Below, piece by piece: positions 50,753 to 61,609 of a stretch of DNA of 64,000 bases; position 1 is the stretch's first letter; every line of letters begins with the position of its first letter. The notes beneath the pieces are model-generated. The model was not told the origin of the DNA. It saw nothing but the letters and a program-made list of their open reading frames with translations, and did no database searches. Source of the stretch: Rhabdornis inornatus. Its lineage: Eukaryota > Chordata > Aves > Passeriformes > Rhabdornithidae. The stretch lies in contig VWZS01002579.1 of NCBI GenBank assembly GCA_013397075.1, forward strand, positions 351,074 through 415,073. Reading direction: 5' to 3'. Both the position numbers and the translations under genes were made by a program.

Positions 50753-51539
50753 CCAAGGCACCGTGTGCTCCCTCTGGGGACTCGGCGGCACGGACGCGCC
50801 GTGGTGTATCCATGGAAGAGTCGGGCATGGAATCCACCGCTGCACCTCAGCCGGGTCACACACACACACAAAAAAATAAGCGTCCGGATTTAGAATAGCA
50901 ATAGCCCTAACCCTAAGGGATTAAGGACGAGAATGCCCAAAGTAGAGGTGTAAACACGCGGAAAGCAAACAGCTTTGGCACCGTGAGGTAGTGGTTTAGT
51001 TTTATAGGAGGATAAGTACCGTCGTGTGGAGTTTTACTAAACACACCGCTGGGCTGAGCAACTTTTCTTACATTTCCTTCTCATCTCTTCAAGCTTAAAC
51101 GTACTTACTAGTATTACTTTCTGGGCAAGTGTATTGTACTGACATACACGTACATTTGGGAGGAACTTGTCCAAAAGAGGCATCTAAGGCAATGACGGGG
51201 TGTATTTATCTTCCAGACAAGTGGAACTCATACACGACAGACAGCCAGGCTCTCAGGGGAATTACGAGTTGAAACAACCTAAAGTAGCAAAGCATTTCAG
51301 CAGTGGGGAACCTGTGAAAGAAAGGTGTAAAGCCAAGAGGGGCGGCACAGCCGTAACAAGGGATGTCTGCCAGCTATTTCAGTCCTTTAAAGACAGTCTG
51401 AAAGAGTTTAGGGTCACGGAGCTTGCCTCGGAGGTCAGAAATGTCTCATGTTTGGGTTTACAAGTGAAGTATTTTCGCCTCCAAGGTGGTGGTGACAATG
51501 ACACTCTCATGTCTGTCTGCAGCGATTTTGGGGAGAGCA

Positions 51540-52037
51540 TCTCCGCCGAGCCGGGCCAGGACGGCAGGGATCCTTTACGGAGCTGTGGTTGGCCCGAGTG
51601 AAGGGCTTGGAGGAGCAAACCTAGGGCTGGAAAGGAAGCCAGCGGCTGGTGATAACCCGGGGCAAGCAGGAGCGGAGATAGCCGAAGCTAGCAGGTAGGC
51701 AGGGGAGCGAGGGANAGGGCGTCAGCGCCGGCGGCTCCGCGCGGCCGGCCCCGAGCGCGTCCCTTATCGCAGACAGGCACAGGGGATCGCATCATTATCA
51801 TGGGCACTGTTTGCTTTTCGCGGCGCTGCTGTTTGCTTTTCGCTCTCGCCTGGGCCGGCAGGTTGGCGGGAGGCAGCGGGGGCGCAGGTAAGAAGAGGGG
51901 GCTCCGCCGCCGTGCCGCCTTCCCCCGGCGCGGGCGGCGCGGAGCCGCGGCCGCGGGGGGACCGTGTCTGTCCGCTCTCCTCTGCCCGCTGTAAGGTGCT
52001 CAGGGGGAGGTCACTTCTCGCTGTTCGTGGCGCCGAG
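51540..52037 (+). promoter_or_regulatory. SCUBE1: SCUBE1 promoter / 5' CpG island
   Basis: GC content and CpG frequency jump here relative to the CpG-poor flanks, with dense CG-rich runs at 51.72-51.77 kb and 51.90-51.96 kb. The island spans the SCUBE1 start codon at 51,800 and the first donor, the expected position for a CpG-island promoter. No clear TATA box is seen just upstream of the ATG, consistent with a TATA-less island promoter. The transcription start cannot be placed from sequence alone. A single N at 51,715 shows that base was not resolved. A 133-codon open frame at 51,200-51,601 lies just upstream and is not recognisable. Confidence 0.75.
51800..51887 (+). CDS. SCUBE1: SCUBE1 exon 1: signal peptide (partial gene)
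   Basis: This is the first coding exon of SCUBE1, whose product is secreted or tethered to the cell surface and modulates extracellular ligand signalling. The ATG at 51,800 opens 29 codons plus one base. The reading has a basic start (SRR around residues 7-9), a hydrophobic core at about residues 10-19 (CCLLFALAWA), and then GRLAGGSG. That last motif matches, as I remember it, the end of the signal peptide in mammalian SCUBE1. The exon ends at a strong donor (GCAG followed by GTAAGA) in phase 1. Its last G plus AT from exon 2 makes the Asp of the first EGF domain. It sits in a CpG-rich promoter zone. The hydrophobic core differs from mammals, as leaders usually do. The frame stays open past the donor, but that part is intron. 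SCUBE2 and SCUBE3 are less likely given the exon 2 sequence. Confidence 0.88.
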
Positions 52038-52477
52038 GGTGTTGGAAGTTGCGGTGGGGAGGCGTTTTCTCGCGTGTTTGACACAGCCAGAGCCGAGGGA
52101 TTTCTGCAGGGAGAAATGGGGAAGAAAAAGTTACTTTTCTTGAGTGCCTACGAGATAAGTCTGTGCCGAGCCCTGGAGACTCCGCAGAGCAAGCACTAGC
52201 TGGGATATCTTCACAGGTTTTCCCTGTCTGCGCATTAACCCAAAGACCTGGTGTTTTTAACAGCAGCTCTCGTATCAGGTTAATAGCTGTAATTATACTT
52301 TGTCTTTGCTTCGGTGTTTAAAAGAAACAAACCAAAAATCAAACACCCCCCCCCAGTCCTATCTGCTTTGGAATGTTGCAAGCCCAAAGTGATGTCTGAA
52401 AGAAATGTATGCAGGTTTTGAAGTTGTGCGAGGAGAAATCTTTTAAGGTGAAGTACGAGCGGGGGCAGGCGGGGGGG
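52038..52477. repeat. 440 bp exact duplicate, copy 1 (probable assembly artefact)
   Basis: This sequence recurs at 52,848-53,287 at a constant offset of 810 bases, with no difference that I can find, including a run of Cs and a run of Gs. Copy 1 runs directly into the 97-base N gap. Copy 2 begins immediately after a single N and continues into ordinary intron sequence. This is the pattern left when two overlapping contig ends are placed side by side rather than merged. Confidence 0.9.
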
Positions 52478-52574
52478 NNNNNNNNNNNNNNNNNNNNNNN
52501 NNNNNNNNNNNNNNNNNNNNNNNNNNNNNNNNNNNNNNNNNNNNNNNNNNNNNNNNNNNNNNNNNNNNNNNNNN
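52478..52574. other. Assembly gap, 97 N
   Basis: A run of 97 undetermined bases lies inside SCUBE1 intron 1, in very GC-rich surroundings. It directly follows copy 1 of the duplicated segment. Confidence 1.
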
Positions 52575-52846
52575 TAGCCTGAAGCCGAGAAGGGGGAAGG
52601 ATCCCTAGCCGCGGTTGCCACGGAGATGGGCAGTGTCCGCCGGCCTGTCTGCCCTCACAGCCGCGCCGTGGGGGTGTCCGTCTGTCCGTCCGACCCCAGC
52701 CGCGGGGGGGCGCAGCGCGGATGGTGGCGATGCTGCGGGGTCCCTGCGGACCCTACCTGTCGGGGCGGCAGCGAGCCGAGCCGAGCCGGGCCACTCTGCC
52801 CCGCCAGCACACACCGCCCGGGCAGGGACCGGCTCCCTGCCGGCCC
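52575..52846. other. Orphan GC-rich fragment between gap and duplicate
   Basis: This 272 bp CpG-rich stretch lies between the N gap and a single N at 52,847. Neither edge is joined by resolved sequence, so its place and orientation are uncertain. It may be genuine promoter-proximal or intron 1 sequence, or a short contig wrongly inserted. GTTGCCACGGAGAT at 52,614-52,627 resembles an RFX X-box with a degenerate second half. Open frames here are compositional. Confidence 0.7.
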
Positions 52847-52847
52847 N

Positions 52848-53287
52848 GGTGTTGGAAGTTGCGGTGGGGAGGCGTTTTCTCGCGTGTTTGACACAGCCAG
52901 AGCCGAGGGATTTCTGCAGGGAGAAATGGGGAAGAAAAAGTTACTTTTCTTGAGTGCCTACGAGATAAGTCTGTGCCGAGCCCTGGAGACTCCGCAGAGC
53001 AAGCACTAGCTGGGATATCTTCACAGGTTTTCCCTGTCTGCGCATTAACCCAAAGACCTGGTGTTTTTAACAGCAGCTCTCGTATCAGGTTAATAGCTGT
53101 AATTATACTTTGTCTTTGCTTCGGTGTTTAAAAGAAACAAACCAAAAATCAAACACCCCCCCCCAGTCCTATCTGCTTTGGAATGTTGCAAGCCCAAAGT
53201 GATGTCTGAAAGAAATGTATGCAGGTTTTGAAGTTGTGCGAGGAGAAATCTTTTAAGGTGAAGTACGAGCGGGGGCAGGCGGGGGGG
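52848..53287. repeat. 440 bp exact duplicate, copy 2 (probable assembly artefact)
   Basis: This is the second copy of the sequence at 52,038-52,477. It starts right after an isolated N at 52,847 and continues without a break into intron 1 at 53,288. That makes it the copy joined to the downstream contig. Open frames spanning either copy should not be read as genes. Confidence 0.9.
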
Positions 53288-53848
53288 TAAAATCTCTGGA
53301 AAAAATCTCTGTTCCTCGAATAGAGGAGTTTATATGTAACAAAATGAACGAAGTCAGCCTAAAAGTTCTTAAAAGTTCGAGTAATGCAATGTGAGACGTG
53401 GAGCAGAGCAGGGGCTCATACTTGGTTTTGCCCTTTCATTTGACTCATTGGCATTCACGCCTGACTCCCAGGCATCCTCTGGTTGCTGTGAAATGTCCCT
53501 CTTGGCTCAATGCAGTTTGAATTTTTGACGGCATTATAAAGAGTCCAGCTGTCACTTTTACTGATCTTGATGGGAGATGGGTGCCGGTTTAATGACTCAA
53601 AAGTATGAACCAAAGCATTAAAAAAAAATCCCAGAGAAAACCCCCCAGAAACTTCTTTTCTCCTTGTGCTTGACTGAATCTGTGCCTGATCTGGGCAACA
53701 CCTAAGCTAATCACGTAAATCGTAGCTAGATCTGAACTGGCTCACTGGTAAAAATAAACGAATGGACAAGAAAGAAGGCAACAGATTACAGCAGCTCTGC
53801 CTTAATCCGGAAAATTACGACGGTCGGTATTCTGTTCCCCTCTTTTTT

Positions 53849-53881
53849 AAAAAAAAAAAAAAGAAAAAAAAGAAAAAAAAA
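53849..53881. repeat. Interrupted poly-A tract in SCUBE1 intron 1
   Basis: A-rich run broken by single Gs. It adds a run of lysines to a chance plus-strand frame, which should be ignored. Confidence 0.9.
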
Positions 53882-54279
53882 TCTCTACAACAACAATACA
53901 GAGTCCGGGCAGTTCCCTCTCTGGGATTCCAGAGGTGCTCCGCGGGGCCGCCCCGCTCTGCACCTCTCAGAGAAGTTCTCTGCTGTGTGCCATGCTACAA
54001 TGTCTGCTTATTCTCCTCTCTCTAAATAGCCCCCTCCTGTTCCCGGTGACTTTGAAGGATCCGTGTGTTATCACTGGAGATGGCTGAGTGAGCACTTCTG
54101 AAACAATTAGCGTTAGGATTTCAGGCTAACAATAAAAACTGTTTTCACTTTAGTGCACCTTTTTGAGGATCTGTTAATGTAATTGGCATGTAACCAACTG
54201 CCCATGCCTCTGTCTGGATGCCCGCTGCCTCCCTTCGCAGCAGCCCTGTCTCCTCAGTCCCTCCTGACCATAAAGCGGG

Positions 54280-54480
54280 GGCTGTGCTCTGTGCAGCTCT
54301 GCGGGTCCCTCTCCGGCTTCCCTGCCCGTGTCCTCCCGGGAGCGCCAGATGTGGCTGTGCCGTGAGGAGCCCGGTGCGGGGTTGGTACCGCGCTGGTGGC
54401 CCGGTCCGGGCGCGGTGCGCGGTGGCACCGCAGCCCCTCGCGTCGGGAGCGGCTGTGGGCAGTGCGGGGGCGGGACAGTT
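54280..54480. promoter_or_regulatory. CpG-rich block in SCUBE1 intron 1
   Basis: This short stretch has a high CpG count, ending in a GC-box-like GGGGGCGGGA. It sits about 0.9 kb before exon 2. Overlapping open frames on both strands here reflect low stop-codon density in GC-rich DNA. It could be an intronic enhancer or an alternative promoter. There is no direct evidence for either. Confidence 0.4.
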
Positions 54481-55366
54481 TAGGCACGGCTCTGAGTGTT
54501 CCCGTGTTCCCAGCACACTCCATCCCTGAATAGGTCGGACTTGGGTTTTTTTTCCCCCATGCTCACTTCGTTAACATTCCCACGACTACCAGTTCTCGAC
54601 TCCGTCTCATCCTCCTCCCTCCCCATCCTCTTTAAATCTAGGGGAGCGAACGAATGCCCGTCACTGAAATGTTTGCTTCCTACTCTGAAAACAAGAAAAG
54701 CGGTCTGGGTCTCCCCTTTCAGAGTCAGACTTACCCAGTAAGGCACCCACCACGACTGCTGGGACTTTTTTTCCTCCTAAGTGAGTGTTAGTCCAAGTAG
54801 ATGATGTTATTGCAGGTTGCTTTCCTCCACTCTACGTTACCGAGTTTCATATGGGCTTCCATTTATTTATTTTTTTGCTTCTCAGTAAAAAGTATTAATG
54901 TGGTTTTGCTGCTCAAATATTTATTTTTTCCATTCCCCCACCAGCATAGTTTATTTAAACTAGGGTCTATCTTTATAAATTAAGAAACTCTCTGTGTTAG
55001 AACATGCAAGTGGTCTTTTTTTCTCCTCTTATAGGTAATTTAAGCATTCTCTTGTTTTACTAAGATATGGGTCTTCAGTACCAAACTTAAACAGCAGAAG
55101 CTAATTTCTAGTGTCTAAGTATTTGATTCTTAGTGCAGAAATGTGAGACTGAGTCCCTCCAGCTCCATGGAGCAGTGCTTGTAAGTCATTTAAGGAGAAT
55201 ATCACGTTGTCTGGATTAGTTATTTATCCTCAGATGTTCTCATTTCCAGTATGACACTGGGAAGGCAGGGAGGCAAACCGCTTCAAGGGGAGTATCAGTC
55301 CTTGGTGTTTTGTGTCTCAGGTCTCCCTTCTTATCTGTCCCCTTGGGGTTCCTTCTGTGCTTCCAG

Positions 55367-55489
55367 ATGTTGACGAGTGCGCAGAAGCTACAGATGACTG
55401 TCACATCGATGCAATTTGTCAAAACACACCAAAATCCTACAAATGCATCTGCAAGCCGGGCTACAAAGGGGAAGGGAAGCAGTGTGAAG
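55367..55489 (+). CDS. SCUBE1: SCUBE1 exon 2: first calcium-binding EGF-like domain
   Basis: This 123 bp exon encodes one complete EGF-like module with symmetrical phase 1-1 borders, typical of EGF-domain exons. The acceptor is a pyrimidine-rich run ending TTCCAG before 55,367. The donor is AAG followed by GTAAGG after 55,489. The translation begins VDEC after the split Asp, giving the DVDEC calcium-binding start. It has six cysteines in EGF spacing. It also contains CQNTPKSYKCIC, which fits the Asp/Asn beta-hydroxylation consensus C-x-[DN]-x4-[FY]-x-C-x-C. The stretch HIDAICQNTPKSYKC and the ending GYKGEGKQCE match SCUBE1 as I recall it and fit less well to SCUBE2 or SCUBE3. The final G is phased to begin the next Asp-Ile-Asp-Glu-Cys type module, which lies beyond the window. 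No disruption is visible. Confidence 0.95.
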
Positions 55490-58400
55490 GTAAGGACAGA
55501 CTGGCTCCTCTCCTCTCTCTTCTCCTCTCCCTTCTTTTATTTGTTTGCTCTTTAAAAGCTTTTGTAAATAGCTGAATTCCTGAAACGATTAATGCAGATT
55601 TACAGCTGCTTAACCTCAAATCTGGGTGTTTATTGGCAAGCATCCCCCTGCTGCTTTTGCTAATTGTCCGGCCGAAAACGTTGTGCTCTCGCCAGCCTGC
55701 TCTGAAGAATAAAATAAAAAAGGAGATGAGAAGGAGTGGCGTTCCCTGGTAGCACCAGCTTCTCCTGGGCACAGGTGGACCCGGGTGTGGCCCGGGGATG
55801 GCATGGCATAGGATGAGCCCCTGGCTAGCTCCCCAGCAGAGAATGGATGGAAAGGACTCACCATTGTTTTCCCCAGGCAAGTTACAGAAGGTGTTTTTCG
55901 GTACATACTCAGATGGGACACTGGAGTTTGATTCTCTTTGACACTCTACATGTGTCATGATCGTGTATTTCTAGTCTTTGGAACTTTATTTTAAAAGGAA
56001 GCATTTCAGATTATTGTGTTTATACAGACTTGAAAAAACTTACTTTACTTCTCTATATCCTCACATCAGTCTTGTAATTCAAAAAGACCTAGCAAGTTTT
56101 ATTAGACTCTGTGTACACTCATATTTTGGATTTTATGCACTCAGTCTTGACTATTGAATCTCAGCAGAGAGATCCTCTGGTGAAAAGAACAAATATAATT
56201 GCAGTAGAATGCCTTCCAAATACAAGATGCAAGATTGTTATTTCTTCCTACTTGTAGATGTTTAGTAGGTATAACATTTTCCTTCCAAGTCTCTCTCTTT
56301 CTACAACAGAATACAGCTTTTAAAAATATGTTTATAGACAGTCCATTAAAAAGATTGAAGACCTAGAAATTAATTTGGTCTACAAAAATTTGAAACTATA
56401 TATTATTCTCCGTGGACCTCCAAAATGTTTGTTCAAGTGCCCTCAGAAAGCATTTTTGTGGTTGTCATATTTTTCTCTCTTGGGCTTAAATTGACAGAGA
56501 CAAATTCTGATTGTCCACCTTTTGGTGCTGTAGCATCTCTGAGCTGCTGTTCCTCTGGAAGCCAGATTTTCTTTCTTGCAAACAGGATAATCATTCAGCA
56601 CCAGTTCTTTCTCTATTCATCCCTTCCAGGGAAAGAGCTACAGAACTCTGAGAAAATGTACTCAAGGCCGCAGCTGTGGAAGTTACAGCATTGGTACTTG
56701 TATTGGTTTTCTACATTAAAAGTTTACTTATGCTTTAACTATTCATATTATAGTTGTTGAGTTCTGTTTAGTGGTAGACATGGCTTATATTCATGCTTTT
56801 CTATTATACATATGTCTCTTTGCCTGATTTGCCTTGGCTCAGTAAAGAAACACCCAAAAATCCCAAACACAGTAAGTAGTAAAAAACAACATTGATCCTT
56901 GTGATGATGTACAGAATAATGGAACATCTGATATCAAACTCATCTCTAATACAATTTAGTGTCTACAAGCCTGATAAGTAAACTGGGGCAGACTCCAACA
57001 CGTTCTGCATGGATGTTCATTCAGCATTAGTCAGGTAATGTAAGCTGTCTAAACCAGGTGTTGCTGTGCATGATATATAACTATTTTCTACAATATTGTG
57101 GTAACAGTTCTAAAGATTTTGTGGCAGTTCTGTGTCTTAAGTTGGTAATCAATACCAAATTTTGGTAGAAGCAGAAAGCTTCAGAAAGGATCAGTGGCAG
57201 GTCTAAGATCTGCCTTGGGCCTGCTGTACATGGAGAGTGGGTTTATTTTGCATCTTGAGGTTAAGTATTCAAAACCTACAGAAATAAACAGGCTAGCTTA
57301 GATGATTGGTATTCAGTATTGTTTCACAAGACAACCTCAGTGATCAGCTGTTATAGGTTATCTTTTAAGATAAAAGTGACTGTTAACAAAGATGAAACCC
57401 ACTGGATTGTTTTTGTAGTGCTAAAACCAAAACTGAGTCGTTAAATGATTCTTGTCTCGATTTTAAAGCCCAGTCTTTATAATTGGACTTTTCAAAATAA
57501 GCCTTTTGATCAGTGGAACTAGTTGCCTATGAGAAAAATATTTTGTACAGGTAATGAGCGTCTTTAGCTAAGTTTGTAGCAATCTACGAGTGTTGCTTCA
57601 TGTCTGAAGAACATTTATTATATCATAACTGACTTTCTTATAGCCCAGGCTCTCTCATACAACCAGATTTTACTAAATGAGTAGAATTGCCATTCATACA
57701 TTTAAGCAAGCTTAAATTCATCCTGATAAATTTTAGTGAGCTGCTGATTTAGGTGGTATTGAGGCATTGCAATTAATTTAGAAGTGTGCATGTTTGTTTA
57801 TTTTAAACGATAGTCTTAAATATTGCTTTAGTTCACTGAAAATTTGTTTTAGAGCAAGGGGTAGAGTATGGAAAGTAACATTTTTTGGATGATTCTTAGG
57901 AGCACGTATTTGTACAAACATGTCTGGTATATCAATATGTATTTGTGTACTCTTGTGTATTTATCTATAGTTTTTCTAAACAATGGGATCCTTAGGCCAA
58001 TGCAGTAAATGTGGAGCCCAGACGATTGTGCAGGATTTTGCTCAGAGTTTGCTGCTGTGGGCTGAAGGGTGGGGAGAAATACATATGAAACAAATACTTC
58101 TTTAAGGAGATGTGGAGAACTCTAGGAGCAATTACATGGAAATGAAACATTTTCCTGACAGTCTGTTAAGTTTCTTCAGTAGGGAATCTCTTTCTGAACT
58201 TTGATTTTCTTTCAAAATGTCTTTTGGCTTGGGTTTCTCCAGAGTTTATGAGGATTGAGGATGACTTTTCAGTTCATTGATATTTTTCTTTGCTTTTATG
58301 TCTGGCTAGCTTTCTTGCCTGAACCCCTTGACCTGTTTCTTTCCACAGAGCCCAGTTGTTTCTTTGGACAGGACAGTTCCTCATTCTTATGTCTTGTCTT

Positions 58401-61248
58401 CTGCTTCCCTCTGTAGATTTCAGTTGACCTTGTTTTCTTTCTTTCATCGGGTATCTGTGACACTTTGTAAAGCCTCATGGTCAGCATTGCCATAATATTT
58501 TCCCGTATCATCTAATCTATCAATATCCTTTGAACACAAATTCTCCAGCTGGCATTTTCATAGGACAGAATAATGTATCCAACCCAGATAATCTTTAAAA
58601 AAGAATTCTCTATTTCTAGTCAATATACAAAATCCATTAATTTATAATTAATTAATTTACTTGCCCTGGCCCACCTGCTATTACCTAAGAAGTCTCCCTC
58701 ATTGTGATTTTAGTCAGGATCTCAAATACGTTGGGCTGGATTCAGCTACAGGCGTGATCTTTCATGATCCATAGGACTTTGTCCTTACCTTCTCAACATT
58801 GAATTTTGGCTTCCCCATAGGCTGATATCTCAACAACATTGTGTCAAAGCAGTGGAAATTTCTGAAGGTTCAAAAGGATTCCAGGTCCTGGGGTTCTTTA
58901 TGCCTTGACAGAGTGTTCTTTGTCTCCAATGCAATGTTGTGTGTTTGCAGTTGTAGGATATTCATTGAACGGTGTATGAAGGGGGTTTAGCTCTCAAACC
59001 CAGTTATTTGGGGTTTTTATCCCATACCACTTATCTGACTACTCCAAACTCTCATGCCATTAATGGTTAAAATACTCTGTATAGTTGTTGGTTGATGTTT
59101 ACCTGTGCCGATTTTATATCCAGCTAGTGTTAAGTTTATTTTATAGTTTGATTTTTTTTTTCTGAGCCTACTTTTTATCCTCAGTGGGACTATGATTTCA
59201 GTGAGTTGCTCTAGCTGTTGGTTTTTTCCTTTTGGATTATACCTTACATGTATACATGTACATGACCCTTAAGACACATTTGTTGGGACCTGTTGCTTCT
59301 GGATTGTTAAACTCTACTCTGTGCTTTCCCATATTGACTGAGATTTTCCTCTTGGAGCATTTTTTCTACTGTCTTTCATAGTATTTTCAGACCTCTGCTT
59401 CAGTTCTTTTAAAAATTGATCTCATGCAGTTGTTACAATGTTTCTTGAACTTTTTGTGTAGAAGAGAATTTTTCCCAACTATCAGCTGGACTTTTTTTCT
59501 TTTTTAAATTCCCGTGTGAAGCTTCACATGTTATTGATGGATTTCTTGCTGAGGGCAACATACACATACCATGGCAAAGTGTCTTGGTAGAGTCTGCCCT
59601 GGGAGGGTGATTTTCAGATTTCTGCTTACATTGGAAATTTGTGCTATATCAGCAGCAGTTCTGCTTGACTGCTGGGTGAGTGAGATTGTGCAGTTTTAGT
59701 GATTTAAGCTGGTCATGTGTTCCTATATTTGTGGGCTTTTTCTTAATGTAAATAATCATTCTAGATAAATAGGCAGGTGATGGTGATAATCTGTAACGAG
59801 GGCCTTTATTCTTGATTGTCCCAGTGGTAGCACCTCACTGGGTTTAAGCATGGTACAACTCAAAATAAGATAAACCATTCCTGCCTCAATCACAGGTATA
59901 TTCAGCCTCTGCGTATATCCATTTGGAAACACAGAACAATTGTCTCTTCTGACCAGTCATTATCATCTTTGGTAGTTTTATGGATGTGAAACCAAGTTTC
60001 TACTTTTGCCTGTTTGTTATATCTGTTTTTAATGGTTTTTAAACAAATCTTAGCAATTGGAAAAACATCTCATCACTTTCATTTAAATACTAATGATTGA
60101 CTCTCTAGGCTTTACTTAATACTCCTCTTGCCATTTTAATCTTGCTGACCTGTTTTATCTTTCATTTTCTTAAGAAGCTCATTCATGGTCTCATTGAATT
60201 TTCATTTTATTATGGTCTTTGAAATACCTGTTGTGTTCTTCTCATGCTTCATGCTCTTCAAAAGTGAATCCAAATACTGTGAGACGGCTGCTCTGAATCA
60301 ATCAACCTGGATACACAGGACTTTCCAGACTTCTCATTTCCCAGCTCCAAATCCAGTATCTCATACTAGAGCCTCCTTTTGTCTGCAGGGATAAGTAAAT
60401 AAGGCACTTCTGGATATCCTTTAAGTGGAACAATGATCCCATTTCTTTTAAGAGCTCTGTGGTGTCCTGTCAGTCCACTCTCAGCAATTCTTTCTTAAGT
60501 GAGTCATCTTCATCAATGATGTCCTGCAAGAGCTGGGACACTGTTGGGTGTCCTTTGGTTTCTGAAACTCTTGATGGCATCTTGGTGGCATCTTGATGCT
60601 TGCACAACTGTAGTGAGCTTAGACTTGTTCTATCCATCTCTGCAGAATAACAGTGATGCCACTGAACAAGGCATCTTAAGTGAGTTCTTCCTGATTGATG
60701 ATTCTTCCAATTGCAGTAGAAGGTGAATTAGTACTTTGAAGGACTCCCTTGATCTCTCTGGATGAGATCTGCAGTGGATATTAAGTGCTGAAGCTGCTGT
60801 GCTTTCTGGGGTTACAGTACCTTGGCAGATGGTGCTCGTGTCATGTGTTGAAGTTCATGTCAGCCTGCCCTAAGGGCTGTGTTCCAGATGAGACCTGGTG
60901 CTCCAAGTCTGTGCTGCTGGCTTTGTGGGGTTGGCTTGCAGCAGCTCATCTCAGCACAGAGCAACACACTCTGCCACTCCAAATTTAATGGGGATTTCTG
61001 TTCCAGGGTCAAATCTTCCTTCCCAGTTTGATTCACACAGATTATGGCTTTACTCTGGGTGAGCTTCTGCACTGATTTCACTGAAGGCAGCTTTCACAAT
61101 GAAGCACTACATGTTGTCAAAAAATGAAGGAGGGAGGATATAAACTAGCTCCTTTGATTTGAGCTGGTAACTGCTTTTTTATTTTCTCTTTCTCTTATTG
61201 GGTGGCTTGATGCATTTTATTTGGTTTGGGCTGATAAAAGTGTTCCCA

Positions 61249-61281
61249 GAATTGAATTCTGAATTGAATTGAATTGAATTC
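61249..61281. repeat. (GAATT)n microsatellite
   Basis: Several GAATT units in a row, with one CTGAATT interruption. GAATTC steps make it locally self-complementary. Confidence 0.9.
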
Positions 61282-61580
61282 TTCTATATCTCTGCTTTTT
61301 TCTTTCTCCTTTTTTGTTTTAATTGTCTGGTATTGTTTAATACTCAATTCTGACTTGCGAGTTTTCTAACTTGCACCAGGGGATGAATTTTCTTGGGGGA
61401 TGGAGAAGTGGAGAAGTAGCAGCAAGTAAGAAAATACTCCTGAGAACATTCTGTATTAAATCAGAATTTTATTACAGCCTAAGTGAATTAACAGCTTACG
61501 ATAACTTTTTTAATTTTCCTCCTTCATGCTGCTTTCTGTTCAGTGAATAGGGCTTTTGGTTTGGTCAGAGTTGAGCCTTG

Positions 61581-61609
61581 ATTTCATTTATTTATTTATT
61601 TATTTATTC
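61581..61609. repeat. (ATTT)n microsatellite
   Basis: Six or so tandem TTTA units after a CATTTA start. Confidence 0.9.

Larger units (their letters stand above)
51888..55366 (+). other. SCUBE1: SCUBE1 intron 1 (contains assembly gap)
   Basis: This phase 1 intron joins the signal-peptide exon to the first EGF exon. It begins GTAAGA and ends in a pyrimidine tract plus CAG. Its apparent length of about 3.5 kb is unreliable. An exact 440 bp sequence is present twice, at 52,038 and 52,848, around a 97-base N run. If that is an assembly error, the real intron is about 0.8 kb shorter. The first part is CpG rich, continuous with the promoter island. A further CpG-rich block lies at 54.28-54.48 kb. 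An interrupted poly-A tract sits at 53.85-53.88 kb. The open frames here are chance frames in GC-rich DNA. Confidence 0.85.

Noticed and set aside
50904..50918. CCCTAACCCTAAGGG, telomere-like
   Set aside because: Only two repeat units, consistent with chance rather than an interstitial telomere.
51200..51601. 133-codon plus-strand open frame just upstream of SCUBE1
   Set aside because: It is not recognisable and sits in promoter or 5' leader DNA with an overlapping minus-strand frame. A uORF role cannot be claimed without transcript data.
1..51799. MPPED1 exons on the minus strand, expected from the human gene order
   Set aside because: No stretch resembling the metallophosphoesterase motifs or the rest of that protein was found on either strand.
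52280..53009. Open frames crossing the N gap and the duplicate
   Set aside because: They include undefined bases or join misassembled segments, so they are assembly products, not genes.
54395..54412. CTCF-like ACCGCGCTGGTGGC in intron 1
   Set aside because: The spacing is one base off and two core positions mismatch, much weaker than the sites at 15.9 and 50.7 kb.
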